A stretch of DNA of 64,000 nucleotides from an uncultured Clostridia bacterium (GCA_934747885.1 CAKVHE010000001.1:372001-436000); one strand, 5' to 3'; shown: positions 36,047 through 44,678, numbered from the stretch's first letter. Translations and numbers: made by a program. Notes: generated by a model from the sequence alone, not told the origin.

Positions 36047-37438
36047 ATGAAAACTAAAAAATCAATCTTGACCGTGCTTTGCGCTTTGTGTTTGTGCTTG
36101 CCTTGCTTGCTTTTGACCGCTTGCGGACATGAACATACTTTTAGCCAAGAATGGTCGACCTCTTCCACCGAACACTGGCATGCCTGCACCGGCGAAGACT
36201 GTGACGAAGTGGAAAGCAAAGGCGCTCACATCGCCAGCGATTGGAAAGTAGACACCGCTGCAACTTGTGGAACTGCCGGTAGCCGTCATAAAGAATGTGA
36301 AGTTTGCAAATATGTTATGGAAACCGAAACCATCCCAGCAACCGGAAACCACACCTACGTGGACGGCATTTGCTCGGTATGCGGAAACATTGAAGCAAAC
36401 AGAACTGCCATTGTTGAAACCAACGGCACCAAAAAAGCCTACGAAAGTTTTGTTACTGCAATTAACGAAGCACCAGAAGGCTCTACCGTAACCTTGCTTA
36501 AAAATTTGGAACTAGCCGATGGAATTACCCTAAACAAAAACATTACCATTGACTTTGGCGGTTATGAATTGTATTTAAATCAAACTAACCCAACCGGCAG
36601 CAAAGGTTTGAGAGTTGGCACTGCAACCAAAAAGATTAACGTTTTGTTAAAAAATGGTACCTATCGCAACAGTTCTTGGCTTATTGCTTTGCAAAAACAA
36701 GCAATTTTGACCATTGCTCAAGATATGAACCTTGTTTTGGATAGCACTTCCACATTTGGTATTGGCGTTATTGAAGGAACTACCCTAAACTTTTATGGCA
36801 AACTTTCTTGCAAAGACGGTTCTAGCGCTTATGGCGTAACCACCTATATCGGCGACGACGCAATTAACGCAACCATCAACATTTATGCTGGCGCAGAAAT
36901 TCATTCTAGCCTAGATGCAGTTGTTGCAACTCATGGCACTACTGTTAATGTTTATGGCACCTTAATTTCGGACACACAATCTGCTTTGTCGGGCAATGGT
37001 ACGGCTGGAGAAGGTAATATTACCCTTAACATATTTGAAGGCGCTTTGGTTGAAAGCAAAACCGAAAGCGGCATTTATATGCCAAATTCCGGCGCCCTAA
37101 ACATTATGGGCGGAACCATCAAAGGCGCAACCGCAGTTTATATTAAATGTGGCAATGTGACCATTTCGGGTGGCAAACTGGAAGCAACCAAAGAAACCTA
37201 CGCTGACTATAAATATTACGGCAACGGCTGCAACTCTACTGGTGATGCCATTGTTATTGACGCTTGTGGTTATCCTGGTGGGAACCCAACTGTAACCATC
37301 TCGGGTGGCGAATTTGTTGTTGCAGACACTGCAAATGCACACAAAATTGGTTACTACAAATACAACGGCAATGAAGCAACCTTAACCATTGCTCCAGCCT
37401 ACACAAACGGTTTGTTTACCAAAGTAGTTAACGCGTAA
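36047..37438 (+). CDS. Surface lipoprotein with beta-helix domain
   Basis: 463 residues. Lipoprotein signal peptide with lipobox LLTAC, Cys at about residue 25. The next 95 residues carry repeated HxHxCxxC-type units (HWHACTGEDC, RHKECEVCKYV, DGICSVCGNIE) typical of Clostridia surface proteins. From about residue 120 the chain is a right-handed beta-helix-like array with many short TVNVYGTL, NITLNIFEGALV and NVTISGGKLEA rungs. It is exported and membrane-anchored; a carbohydrate-binding or adhesin role is an inference. Clear AAAGGAGAAATT ribosome site; own terminator downstream. Confidence 0.85.
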   Translation: MKTKKSILTVLCALCLCLPCLLLTACGHEHTFSQEWSTSSTEHWHACTGEDCDEVESKGAHIASDWKVDTAATCGTAGSRHKECEVCKYVMETETIPATGNHTYVDGICSVCGNIEANRTAIVETNGTKKAYESFVTAINEAPEGSTVTLLKNLELADGITLNKNITIDFGGYELYLNQTNPTGSKGLRVGTATKKINVLLKNGTYRNSSWLIALQKQAILTIAQDMNLVLDSTSTFGIGVIEGTTLNFYGKLSCKDGSSAYGVTTYIGDDAINATINIYAGAEIHSSLDAVVATHGTTVNVYGTLISDTQSALSGNGTAGEGNITLNIFEGALVESKTESGIYMPNSGALNIMGGTIKGATAVYIKCGNVTISGGKLEATKETYADYKYYGNGCNSTGDAIVIDACGYPGGNPTVTISGGEFVVADTANAHKIGYYKYNGNEATLTIAPAYTNGLFTKVVNA

Positions 37439-37457
37439 AACAATTTTTATAAAAAAG

Positions 37458-37491
37458 GCTTACCCAGCAATTTGCTGAGTAAGTTTTTTTT
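37458..37491 (+). terminator. Terminator of the lipoprotein gene
   Basis: Arms GCTTACCCAGCA / TGCTGAGTAAGT followed by nine T. Confidence 0.9.
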
Positions 37492-37535
37492 TGACAAAAT
37501 TTTTATAGTTTTTGCGTAAAAATATCATTTATGCC

Positions 37536-37564
37536 TTGACAGCCCGCCCCATAAGTGATACAAT
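37536..37564 (+). promoter_or_regulatory. Promoter of initiator tRNA
   Basis: TTGACA (37536-37541), 17-nt spacer, TACAAT (37559-37564). Confidence 0.85.
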
Positions 37565-37579
37565 GGCTTTTGTAAACAT

Positions 37580-37656
37580 CGCGGGGTAGAGCAGTCCGGA
37601 AGCTCGTTGGGCTCATAACCCAAAGGTCGTAGGTTCAAATCCTGCCCCCGCAACCA
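37580..37656 (+). tRNA. Initiator tRNA-fMet (CAT)
   Basis: 77 nt with encoded CCA. Anticodon loop CTCATAA. The initiator hallmarks are present: a C1-A72 mismatch at the top of the acceptor stem and three consecutive G-C pairs (GGG/CCC) closing the anticodon stem. Single gene with its own promoter and terminator. Confidence 0.96.
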
Positions 37657-37658
37657 AA

Positions 37659-37696
37659 AACCTTCTTGGACGAAGTCCGGGAAGGTTTTATTTTTT
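37659..37696 (+). terminator. Terminator of tRNA-fMet
   Basis: Stem AACCTTC / GAAGGTT enclosing GGAC-GAA-GTCC, followed by TTATTTTTT, 3 nt after the tRNA. Confidence 0.88.
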
Positions 37697-37848
37697 CACT
37701 CTTTACTCTTCACTAAACCGCTCCGGGAAGGTTTTTGTAAGTAATAAGTAATAGTAAATAAGTGATAAGGAAAATAATCATGCGTGACGGCGCAAGCCGG
37801 ATATTTTGCACTATCATTTTGATATCTTTTTCGGCGGCGCAACCATTA

Positions 37849-37882
37849 CCCCCAAAGACCAAGTCTTGGGGGGTCGTTTTTT
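37849..37882 (+). terminator. Strong orphan terminator
   Basis: Arms CCCCCAAAGAC / GTCTTGGGGG then TCGTTTTTT. No gene precedes it: 37697-37848 holds A/T-rich GTAAGTAATAAG-like repeats and a GC-rich patch. It could end an unannotated small RNA or be a back-up for the tRNA. Confidence 0.7.
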
Positions 37883-37915
37883 ACTTATTCTATTTATCGC
37901 TTAAATAGTTAAAAT

Positions 37916-37944
37916 AAAAGTCACAAATTTTGCTTGTGACTTTT
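37916..37944. terminator. Terminator of the 37959-40369 operon
   Basis: Arms AAAAGTCACAA / TTGTGACTTTT; on the minus strand it follows the stop at 37959 and leads into A/T-rich DNA. Confidence 0.75.
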
Positions 37945-37958
37945 AACTTAAAAATTTT

Positions 37959-38642
37959 TTACTTTTCAACCGAAGTGTCTTGCGCGTCCATTTGAATGGA
38001 CGTTTTTTTTGCTTTTTTGGCCTTAATAAAGGCGTAAATTAGGCTGGCTACAATTACTACAACAGCAAGCACTAAAAAGCCGTCTAAGATATAATTTATG
38101 TGGTCACCAAATGCCAACGAAAGCAGTAGCATTATGGCGCCAGATATCATATTGCCGAGCATAACGGCTAGCACCCCTTTAAAGGTATTCATTTTTAAAT
38201 AAGCCGCCACCGCTGAACCCGTCCATGCGCCGGTTAGTGGCAATGGCACAGCAACAAACAGCACCACGCCCCAAAATTTGGTGCGTTCTTTTTTTGAAAG
38301 TTCTTCCGCCGAAAGTACTTTTTGCTCCAAATTCTTGGACTTTGCTGAAAAATGGTTATCCAAAAACTCGGCAAATTTGCGGAAGACTTTAGTCTTTTTT
38401 AGCCAACCAAAAAATGGAAGCAAAAGCGGAATAATTATTAGTGCCGGAATGGTTGAACCAATTACGGCACACAAATATCCCTGCCACCATTTTAGCGTGC
38501 GGGTGCCCCACACGGCACGGTTTAGAGAATATGGCAATGCATAACGCAGTTCTAGCACTGGTACCATTGCCATAATTATTATGGCTAGCCATACGTTATC
38601 GCCAAGCACATTTACTATTAGGTCTTTTAGTGCTTCTTTCAT
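37959..38642 (-). CDS. Small multidrug export family membrane protein (COG2426)
   Basis: 227 residues, about five membrane segments. Family signature MVPVLELRYALPYSLNRAV near the N-terminus (ELR followed by aromatic), VALFVAVPLPLTGAWTGS-like motif at about 130-145, and GNMISGAIMLLLSL. The family name refers to a predicted export role that is not well established. The start ATG overlaps the upstream stop (TAATG), so it is translationally coupled. Confidence 0.88.
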   Translation of the reverse strand: MKEALKDLIVNVLGDNVWLAIIIMAMVPVLELRYALPYSLNRAVWGTRTLKWWQGYLCAVIGSTIPALIIIPLLLPFFGWLKKTKVFRKFAEFLDNHFSAKSKNLEQKVLSAEELSKKERTKFWGVVLFVAVPLPLTGAWTGSAVAAYLKMNTFKGVLAVMLGNMISGAIMLLLSLAFGDHINYILDGFLVLAVVVIVASLIYAFIKAKKAKKTSIQMDAQDTSVEK

Positions 38643-39481
38643 TATAGTTCTCCAAGCACGGTGGTTAATTCATTTTCTATTTTTTTGCGTCCGGCCGCTG
38701 CTTCGGCTTTTACCGTTTCGTCGCCTGAGGCATCTGCCAAAACATACTGCAATTCCACAATTTTTAACTTTTGGGTTAATGCCGCAATTTTTTGGCTTGG
38801 GTCAGTGTCTATCTCTGGATCAATTTGCGCAAGTCTGCGGGCTAGTTCGTCCTTTATTCCATAGCGAGTATGCAAAGTTCTTAGTTCAGTTTGGCGTTGC
38901 AAATCGGTAAGTTTTTTGTCTTCAAGCACAATTTGAACATACACATAAAGTTCTTCGGCGTTTTGGTACACGCTGTTTATTGCCATCATTTTGGCTTCGT
39001 CGTTTTTGCCATTTTGGTATAGCGCAATTAGCAAATTGTTGCGCACATACACTTCGTAACTATCGCTATATATGCTATATTTTTCGGCTAGCGCCTTTTT
39101 GCTGGCTTCGTCCACTTTGCTGGCAAATTTTTTAAAATCGTCACCCGAAATCATAAGTTTGGCGTATTTTTCTACTTTTGGATAATTTTTACGCGAAATA
39201 GATTGTTGCAAAACATTATACAAACTTTCGTTGGTTCGTTTGCGCGCGTAATCGCGCTCGTAAACAATATATACCGCATCGTTTGCACCTAGTGCGCCAT
39301 ACACTTTTATGGCAAGTTTTGGAGCAATTGCGGACATGCTTACTAGCACAAACGCCAGCGCAAAAACGCCAAGCATCAACGTTTTTAATGCGGTTAAAAT
39401 TATTGTTTTTGTTAAGATTTGTTTTTCGTTTTTTTCGCTTACGCCACCTTTTGGCGCTTGAACGTTAGTTGTTTTTTTCAT
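38642..39481 (-). CDS. Hypothetical single-pass membrane protein
   Basis: 279 residues. A Lys-rich cytosolic start, one membrane segment at about 34-56, then an extracytoplasmic helical region with repeat-like character (SLYNVLQQSISRKNYPKVEKYA, EVYVRNNLLIALYQNGKND), suggestive of tetratricopeptide-type helices. No family recognised. Its start overlaps the end of rpiB by 17 nt and its stop overlaps the next start. Confidence 0.78.
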   Translation of the reverse strand: MKKTTNVQAPKGGVSEKNEKQILTKTIILTALKTLMLGVFALAFVLVSMSAIAPKLAIKVYGALGANDAVYIVYERDYARKRTNESLYNVLQQSISRKNYPKVEKYAKLMISGDDFKKFASKVDEASKKALAEKYSIYSDSYEVYVRNNLLIALYQNGKNDEAKMMAINSVYQNAEELYVYVQIVLEDKKLTDLQRQTELRTLHTRYGIKDELARRLAQIDPEIDTDPSQKIAALTQKLKIVELQYVLADASGDETVKAEAAAGRKKIENELTTVLGEL

Positions 39482-39923
39482 GGTGTGCCCTTTCGTAATC
39501 TACAATATCTTGAACGCGTTTTGCGTGCCTGCCCCCTTCAAACGGAACTTTTGTTAGAGCCAGCACCATACTTATTGCAGTTTTTTCATTTACCAAATCG
39601 GCGCCGATGGCAAGCGCGTTGATATCATTTTTTTTGCGCGCGAGTTCGGTATCTTTGACGCGTTCGAGCGCCCCAGCCCTAACGCCAGACACTTTGTTCA
39701 TGGCAATACACGCGCCTACCCCCGTACGGCAAATAAGCACGCCAAAATCTGCTTGCTTTGATGCAACCAATTCTGCCACCCTAAACGAAAAGACGGTGTA
39801 GTCATCTGCGCCGTTTAGTTCAGTTGCGCCACAATCTAAAAACTCAAATTTATCTCCAAGTTTTTCTTTTATGCGCGTTTTTAATTTGTATCCGCCGTGG
39901 TCGGCTCCAATGGCTATTCTCAT
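39465..39923 (-). CDS. rpiB: Ribose 5-phosphate isomerase B
   Basis: 152 residues of the RpiB/LacAB family. Isomerises ribose-5-phosphate and ribulose-5-phosphate. Landmarks: IAIGADHGGYKLK at the N-terminus, the catalytic Cys in LICRTGVGACIAMNK (usual CGTGIG with Arg for Gly here), and GVRAGALERVKDTELARKKNDINALAIGADL. The C-terminal FEGGRHAKRVQDI is typical. Overlaps the phosphatase gene by 4 nt (ATGA). Confidence 0.93.
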   Translation of the reverse strand: MRIAIGADHGGYKLKTRIKEKLGDKFEFLDCGATELNGADDYTVFSFRVAELVASKQADFGVLICRTGVGACIAMNKVSGVRAGALERVKDTELARKKNDINALAIGADLVNEKTAISMVLALTKVPFEGGRHAKRVQDIVDYERAHHEKNN

Positions 39924-40369
39924 TTTTGCTCCCCACTTAGTTTTTCAATTATTTTTACCACTGCAACTTCCGCTTTGCGTGCCATTGCGTAGTAGTGCGA
40001 TTCGTTTTTCCCGTATGGGTCGTCCAAGTCATCTAGTCCAACAAAACTTTTTATGGACTGAATTTTTCTATCGTTTGGAAAGGTTTCTAGCAAGGTTCGG
40101 CGATGATCATCAGTAACACAAATTACCAAATCTGCCTTGTTGTAAATTTCACGCGTGAGTTTGCGTGCTTTATGCTTTGGCACCCGCACCCCAAGCGCTC
40201 TTAGCGCCACCTTTGAGTTTTCACTCATAGGCAAGCCATCTGTCGCAAAAAGACCGGCACTGGTTGCTTTTAAGCCACCAAGCCCCATTTTTTTTGCTTG
40301 TTTGTTAAAAATTGCGCTCATTACGGGCGATCTACACGTGTTGCCAGTGCATACAAATAAGATATTCAT
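39920..40369 (-). CDS. Low-molecular-weight protein-tyrosine phosphatase family
   Basis: 149 residues. The P-loop VCTGNTCRSPVM (CxxxxxRS with Cys7) opens the chain, and the general-acid loop is present as DLDDPYG near residues 117-123. Bacterial members dephosphorylate tyrosine kinases or phospho-arginine (YwlE). A Thr in CTGNTCRS, as here, is the residue associated with the YwlE arginine-phosphatase group, so that activity is plausible. First gene of a four-gene operon with rpiB, the same neighbour as in B. subtilis. Confidence 0.92.
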   Translation of the reverse strand: MNILFVCTGNTCRSPVMSAIFNKQAKKMGLGGLKATSAGLFATDGLPMSENSKVALRALGVRVPKHKARKLTREIYNKADLVICVTDDHRRTLLETFPNDRKIQSIKSFVGLDDLDDPYGKNESHYYAMARKAEVAVVKIIEKLSGEQK

Positions 40370-40433
40370 TTTTCACCTTTCCTTGCAAAATAAATATACC
40401 ACAAAGCAAAGGTGGTGTCAAAGAATTTGTAAC

Positions 40434-40622
40434 CTATTTAAGGCGTTTGCCGTTTTGCCTATGGTCGAGTTCCGTCGAAAGTTCGGCAAGTTTGCGCGTT
40501 AAACTTGCGTTGTCTTGTTTTAGATAGGCAATATCTCGCTGTTGCAACAAAATTTTGTCCTCATATTTTTCAAACTCGCGCTCGACTTCTTTTTTATTTA
40601 AACCAAAAAAACTATGCTTCAT
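40434..40622 (-). CDS. Short coiled-coil protein, DivIVA/GpsB-like
   Basis: 62 residues from ATG 40622 (MKHSFFGLNKKEVE), chosen for the TAGGAGAAAAG site. The start resembles the membrane-binding opening of DivIVA/GpsB proteins (FGLNKKEVEREFEKYEDK), then one continuous coiled coil of about 35 residues and a basic tail. Far shorter than DivIVA; a cell-division scaffold role is inferred only from the pattern. Confidence 0.7.
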   Translation of the reverse strand: MKHSFFGLNKKEVEREFEKYEDKILLQQRDIAYLKQDNASLTRKLAELSTELDHRQNGKRLK

Positions 40623-40679
40623 TTGCTTTTCTCCTACCTTTAGGTTTTGCAAACAAAGCATAGTTATACTTATTTTACT

Positions 40680-41300
40680 CTATTTTCGTTCGATTGGTGA
40701 ACCGCAATATGGACAAGAATTTTCGTCCACGCCAAGCGCCACATTTGCGCCACAACTTTTGCATTTTGCGTGATACTTGCTTTTTTTGCGCTTTTCAAAG
40801 TTTTCTTTTTCTTGCGCAAGCTTTTGAGCCTCAAACTCGTTGCGCTCTTTTTGCTCTTTTAATTCGGCGTCCCGCACCTTGCGCGCCGTTTCTTTTAATT
40901 CTCGTTCCCTCTTTATTTCGTCTTCGTAAAAGGTTACCCTACCAAAGTTTATGTAGCACGCCTTTAAATATCCGTTGTCCTTTAAGTATTTAAAGGCTTT
41001 TAGCACGGATTTTTCATTAGCCTTGGCCTTTTTAGCAATATCCCTTATTTCACGCATACCGTCTTGCTCGATGGCGCGTTCTACCTTGTTGCACAAACGT
41101 TGAAAATGCAATTTTTTTAAATAACTTGGCAATGCATAAAGCGAAATTAAGCATAGCACGGCGCCAAGCATCATGTATAGCGTTTCGGCTTGCTCGATGC
41201 CTTGCACTAAAATATATATTCCCGCGCCAAGCACTGCAATTGACACAAAAAATAGTAAAACTACTATGGCGCGTTCCTTGGTTACATTCTTTTCTTCCAT
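40680..41300 (-). CDS. Membrane protein with C-terminal zinc ribbon
   Basis: 206 residues. Two hydrophobic segments (about 11-33 and 39-57), a winged-helix-like stretch (IRDIAKKAKANEKSVLKAFKYLKDNGYL), a Lys/Glu-rich coiled coil (about 128-172), and a terminal zinc ribbon CKSCGANV...CPYCGSP. Possibly a membrane-bound regulator. No named family recognised. It lies just upstream of the coiled-coil gene on the same strand. Confidence 0.78.
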   Translation of the reverse strand: MEEKNVTKERAIVVLLFFVSIAVLGAGIYILVQGIEQAETLYMMLGAVLCLISLYALPSYLKKLHFQRLCNKVERAIEQDGMREIRDIAKKAKANEKSVLKAFKYLKDNGYLKACYINFGRVTFYEDEIKRERELKETARKVRDAELKEQKERNEFEAQKLAQEKENFEKRKKSKYHAKCKSCGANVALGVDENSCPYCGSPIERK

Positions 41301-41448
41301 AATTCACCTGCTCTGCAATTATAGTTTAACACGAAACGCCCCCAAACTCAAATAAAATGTTAAATTTTTGGCAAGAATGTAAAAAAATATTTTACTTTGG
41401 TCTATAAATTTGGTACAATTATTGCATAAAATACAATTGGAGCAAATT

Positions 41449-41910
41449 ATGAATATCACACGTTCGTTAATTTTGGCACTAACGCAAACACAAAGCATTG
41501 TTTTGATTGTTGTCGGTGCCCTATTTTTGCTAATTTTTGTTTATAACCTTGTAGTTTTGTTAAAACAAAAAAAGCAACGCGCCGAGGAGCAAACCCGCGA
41601 GGTTGAAGGCGTTAAACAACGCCACGGCGTTAGATACTCGCTAGATATGACCATTGTGGACAAACTTGGCGATATGAACATCTCGTTTGGCAAAAACGAT
41701 TTGCTTTTAAAACAAAATGTTTGTTACATTGTTGACAAAAAGACCCCATTAAAACCCGGCAAATACACCATATTGGGCACGCACGAAGGCGAAGACACCT
41801 TTAATGTCCGCATTGGTGTGTATGTTAAGGAATATCATCACGGGCAAGAAATTGTTTTGGCGGAAGATGAAGAAATTACTTCGGTTTCGGCAAACATCAT
41901 TTTAAGATAA
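41449..41910 (+). CDS. Membrane-anchored hypothetical protein upstream of SPFH gene
   Basis: 153 residues from ATG 41449, preceded by TTGGAGCAAATT. One membrane segment (about residues 17-37), then a cytosolic beta-rich domain (KQNVCYIVDKKTPLKPGKYTIL...NVRIGVYVKEYHHGQEIVL). No family recognised. It ends 19 nt before the SPFH gene and likely acts with it. Confidence 0.78.
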   Translation: MNITRSLILALTQTQSIVLIVVGALFLLIFVYNLVVLLKQKKQRAEEQTREVEGVKQRHGVRYSLDMTIVDKLGDMNISFGKNDLLLKQNVCYIVDKKTPLKPGKYTILGTHEGEDTFNVRIGVYVKEYHHGQEIVLAEDEEITSVSANIILR

Positions 41911-41929
41911 CTTTTTTAGGAGAAAAATT

Positions 41930-42982
41930 ATGGGACTATTATCCAAAAACTTAACTTTAAAAATTGTGGAATGGCAAGACACCACCTCAAACACCATGGT
42001 GTACAAATTCCCTATGGACGGCAGAAAACTCTTTTATGGTTCAAAATTAACCGTACGTGAATCACAAGTTGCCGTTTTTGTAAACAAAGGTAAAATTGCC
42101 GACGTATTTACCCCTGGTATGTACAGTTTGCACACTCAAAACTTACCAATTTTGTCTAGCCTTTTGGGCTTGCCTTACGGCTTTAAATCGCCTTTCTTTG
42201 CCGATGTATACTTTGTAAACACCAAACAATTTACCAACCAAAAATGGGGCACAACCAACCCTATTACCATGCGAGATAAAGAGTTTGGCCCAATTCGCTT
42301 GCGCGCTTATGGTACTTTTTCGTTTAAAGTTACCGACGCCGGCACTTTTATGAAAGAAGTATTTGGCACAAATAGTGAATTTTCTACCGAATCTATTGTT
42401 GGTCAACTAAAAAGTATGGTAATTGCCGGCATCAGCGACACCATTGCCGAAAGCAAAATCTCGGCTCTTGACCTTGCCTGCAACCTACTTGAATTTAATG
42501 ACGTTGTAAAGAATAATCTTAAAGAAATGTTTGAAAAACTTGGTCTTGGCCTAACAAACTGCATTATTGAAAACGTTTCGTTCCCAGAAGAAGTAGAAAA
42601 AGCCATCGACAAACGCTCATCTATGGGCGTGCTTGGCGACAAAATGGACGACTACGTAAAATTCCAGTCGGCCGAAGCCATTCGCGATGCCGCTAAAAAT
42701 CCGGGCGTTGCTGGCATTGGTACACAAATTGGCACCGGTATGGCACTTGGTGAAATGGTTAGAGATGCTATGGCACCAAAAACTGCAACCGCAAAAACCG
42801 AGACCACTCAAACTGCAACCAAAGAATGCCCAAAATGCAAGGCTCAAAACAAACCTCGCGCAAAATTCTGCTCAGAATGCGGCGCAAAATTTGATGAAGA
42901 AAAGTTTTGCCCAGAATGCGGCGCAAAAGTTTCTAGCCGTGCTAAATTCTGCCCAGAATGCGGAACCAAAGTTGCAAAATAA
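41930..42982 (+). CDS. SPFH/Band 7 protein with C-terminal zinc ribbons (YdjI-like)
   Basis: 350 residues. The SPFH core spans about 10-235 (YKFPMDGRKLFYGSKLTVRESQVAVFVNKGKIADVFTPG broken by strands; later LRAYGTFSFKVTDAGTF). A linker rich in Ala/Thr leads to two or three zinc-ribbon units: CPKCKAQNKPRAKFCSECG, then FCPECGAKV and FCPECGTKV. This combination is known in the YdjI/virion-core-like family, which in Bacillus is tied to phage-shock type membrane stress. AGGAGAAAAATT site. Strong terminator downstream. Confidence 0.92.
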   Translation: MGLLSKNLTLKIVEWQDTTSNTMVYKFPMDGRKLFYGSKLTVRESQVAVFVNKGKIADVFTPGMYSLHTQNLPILSSLLGLPYGFKSPFFADVYFVNTKQFTNQKWGTTNPITMRDKEFGPIRLRAYGTFSFKVTDAGTFMKEVFGTNSEFSTESIVGQLKSMVIAGISDTIAESKISALDLACNLLEFNDVVKNNLKEMFEKLGLGLTNCIIENVSFPEEVEKAIDKRSSMGVLGDKMDDYVKFQSAEAIRDAAKNPGVAGIGTQIGTGMALGEMVRDAMAPKTATAKTETTQTATKECPKCKAQNKPRAKFCSECGAKFDEEKFCPECGAKVSSRAKFCPECGTKVAK

Positions 42983-43011
42983 CTTAATGTATTTCCTTTT
43001 TAACTACAACC

Positions 43012-43046
43012 AAAAAGATTTGGAACCTTCCAAGTCTTTTTATTTT
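43012..43046 (+). terminator. Terminator of the SPFH gene
   Basis: Arms AAAAAGATTTGGAA / TTCCAAGTCTTTTT then ATTTT. Between it and the tRNA promoter (43047-43294) no gene is seen; the stretch holds a GGCACAAG / CTTGTGCC hairpin and a TAGCCAA / TTGGCTA palindrome. Confidence 0.9.
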
Positions 43047-43294
43047 ACTCGCGGATCCAAGCAAAAACGGGCACAAGTTTGCAAAACTTGCTTGTGCCAA
43101 ACAAACTTGCGCTTAAACTATTGGTTAAGGTGCGTGACGCCCTGCGGCTTTGTCACTGCGCAAAGCGTCTTTGCCCCACCCTGCACTGCAAATAAGACCA
43201 CTAGCCAAAATTGGCTAAACCCGTTGACGCAAAAGCCAAAGACTTTAAAGCGGTGCATAAAATTAAAATTTTTTCAAAAACCCAAAAATTTCTA

Positions 43295-43323
43295 TTGACA
43301 AAAGCACAAAAGTGGTATAAACT
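43295..43323 (+). promoter_or_regulatory. Promoter of tRNA-Val
   Basis: TTGACA (43295-43300), 17-nt spacer, TAAACT (43318-43323). Confidence 0.65.
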
Positions 43324-43359
43324 ATTATAGTATTTTGGGAGATATCCCAAACCCCTTTT

Positions 43360-43435
43360 GGAGGGTTAGCTCAGCTGGGAGAGCATCTGCCTTACAAGCA
43401 GGCGGTCGTAGGTTCGAGCCCTACACTCTCCACCA
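43360..43435 (+). tRNA. tRNA-Val (TAC)
   Basis: 76 nt with encoded CCA, anticodon loop CTTACAA. The acceptor, D, anticodon and T stems all pair. The 3' 47 nt are the left attachment repeat of the integrated element, so this copy is a hybrid: 5' part chromosomal, 3' part from the element, sequence unchanged. Confidence 0.95.
43389..43435. repeat. Left attachment site (attL), 47-bp core
   Basis: Identical to 51662-51708. It spans the anticodon loop to the CCA of tRNA-Val. Confidence 0.95.
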
Positions 43436-43436
43436 T

Positions 43437-43465
43437 AAAACGCAAGGAAATTCCTTGCGTTTTTG
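43437..43465 (+). terminator. Element-borne terminator for tRNA-Val
   Basis: A 13-bp stem AAAACGCAAGGAA / TTCCTTGCGTTTT with TTG tail begins 2 nt after the CCA, inside the element. It replaces the host terminator displaced to 51714-51742. Confidence 0.85.
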
Positions 43466-43530
43466 TTATTTTGGGGTAGTTTATTCCAAATGGCAAAAAA
43501 CGCCTTTTTAGCCCTATTTTGTGCAATTTT

Positions 43531-43561
43531 AAGGGTACGATTAAGGGTATAAATAAGGGTA
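43531..43561. repeat. Three AAGGGTA repeats, candidate integrase arm sites
   Basis: AAGGGTA occurs at 43531, 43543 and 43555, exactly 12 bp apart, just inside the left end, and once near the right end (51594-51600). All are in direct orientation, as expected for arm-type sites of tyrosine recombinases. Confidence 0.55.
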
Positions 43562-43570
43562 CGCTATAAG

Positions 43571-44653
43571 TTAGTCAAGTTTAGCAAGTTCTTCACGCTC
43601 AAACTCTGATTGAATATCACCGTAGATATCGCTTGTTATCTTAATTGAGCTGTGCCCTACCCATTTTTGTATGGTGGTTAATTTTATTCCTTTTTCAATG
43701 CATCTTGTTACGAAGGTGTGTCTTAGTGAGTGAATTGTTATTTTTTCAAAGCCCAATTCTTGGCATATCATTTTAAATTCCTTTTGAACTTGACGCTCGT
43801 TAAAATCAAAAGGAATTTCTTTTTTGTCTATGAGGTTTAATACATTATCATTTACCGGTATTGTTCGGTTGGCACTTTTTGTTTTGGTTCCGTTTATATG
43901 TATGGTCTTGTTGTCGTAATCTACATCAGACAGCTTTAAATTAAGTGCCTCATTTAGTCGCGCGCCAGTGTTTAAGTAAAAGTAGAAAAGGTTTTTGTAT
44001 TTATTGTTGCTTTTATCCAAATAATTTGTTAGTTGGTTTTGTTGCGCGCGTGTTAGTGCTTTTCCTTTTTCACCATTATATTTTTTAATCACGATTTTTT
44101 GCATTGGGTTATTAGCAATATGCTCCGGCACCGCTTTGCTTAAACAATCGTTTAGATGTATGTACACCAAAGTTTTTGTACGTTCTTTACCAATAATACC
44201 ATTTAGAAGATTTTGTATCACATCTTCCGTAAGCCTATTTAATGCGATATTGCCAATTTGGGGCAATATATACTTATTAAAGCTATTAGTTATAAGTTTT
44301 AAACTTTTCGGCTTTAAAATAGGCGTTTTGTATTTTTTAAGCCACAATTGGTACCAATCACACAGTTTAATTGTGTCTAAGGTTTGCACCACTTGTGGCT
44401 TTTTGCGCTTATTATATTTTGCCCTAAGCGCGCTTTGTGTTCTTGCATATAAACTGGTTTGCTTACCGTTACTATAGTAGCGAAGTTCGTACAAACCATT
44501 TTTTCTTTTTCGTATAGTTGTATTTTTTATTGTCATTATAATTTCATCGGCTTCTTTGCAACTATCTCTTAAACCTCTTAAAAATTCCGTAACTGCTATA
44601 TTTATGTTAGTAATATATGTAATTTGTTCAGCTTGTTTCTCGCACAAACCCAA
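43571..44653 (-). CDS. Tyrosine recombinase / integrase
   Basis: 360 residues as the longest frame; a start at the later Met of MTIKNTTIRKRK (ATG 44536) would give about 321 and no start has a strong ribosome site. It has an arm-binding-like N-terminus (ELRYYSNGKQTSLYARTQ), a SAM-like core-binding domain, and the catalytic domain with NTGARLNEALNLKLSD (Arg), KTKSANRTIPV, HSLRHTFVTRC (HxxR) and GHSSIKITSDIYGD (nucleophilic Tyr). It catalyses integration at tRNA-Val, to which it lies adjacent, reading toward the left end. Confidence 0.95.
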   Translation of the reverse strand: MGLCEKQAEQITYITNINIAVTEFLRGLRDSCKEADEIIMTIKNTTIRKRKNGLYELRYYSNGKQTSLYARTQSALRAKYNKRKKPQVVQTLDTIKLCDWYQLWLKKYKTPILKPKSLKLITNSFNKYILPQIGNIALNRLTEDVIQNLLNGIIGKERTKTLVYIHLNDCLSKAVPEHIANNPMQKIVIKKYNGEKGKALTRAQQNQLTNYLDKSNNKYKNLFYFYLNTGARLNEALNLKLSDVDYDNKTIHINGTKTKSANRTIPVNDNVLNLIDKKEIPFDFNERQVQKEFKMICQELGFEKITIHSLRHTFVTRCIEKGIKLTTIQKWVGHSSIKITSDIYGDIQSEFEREELAKLD

Positions 44654-44678
44654 GAAATTTTCTACAATGTTTTTTTCA

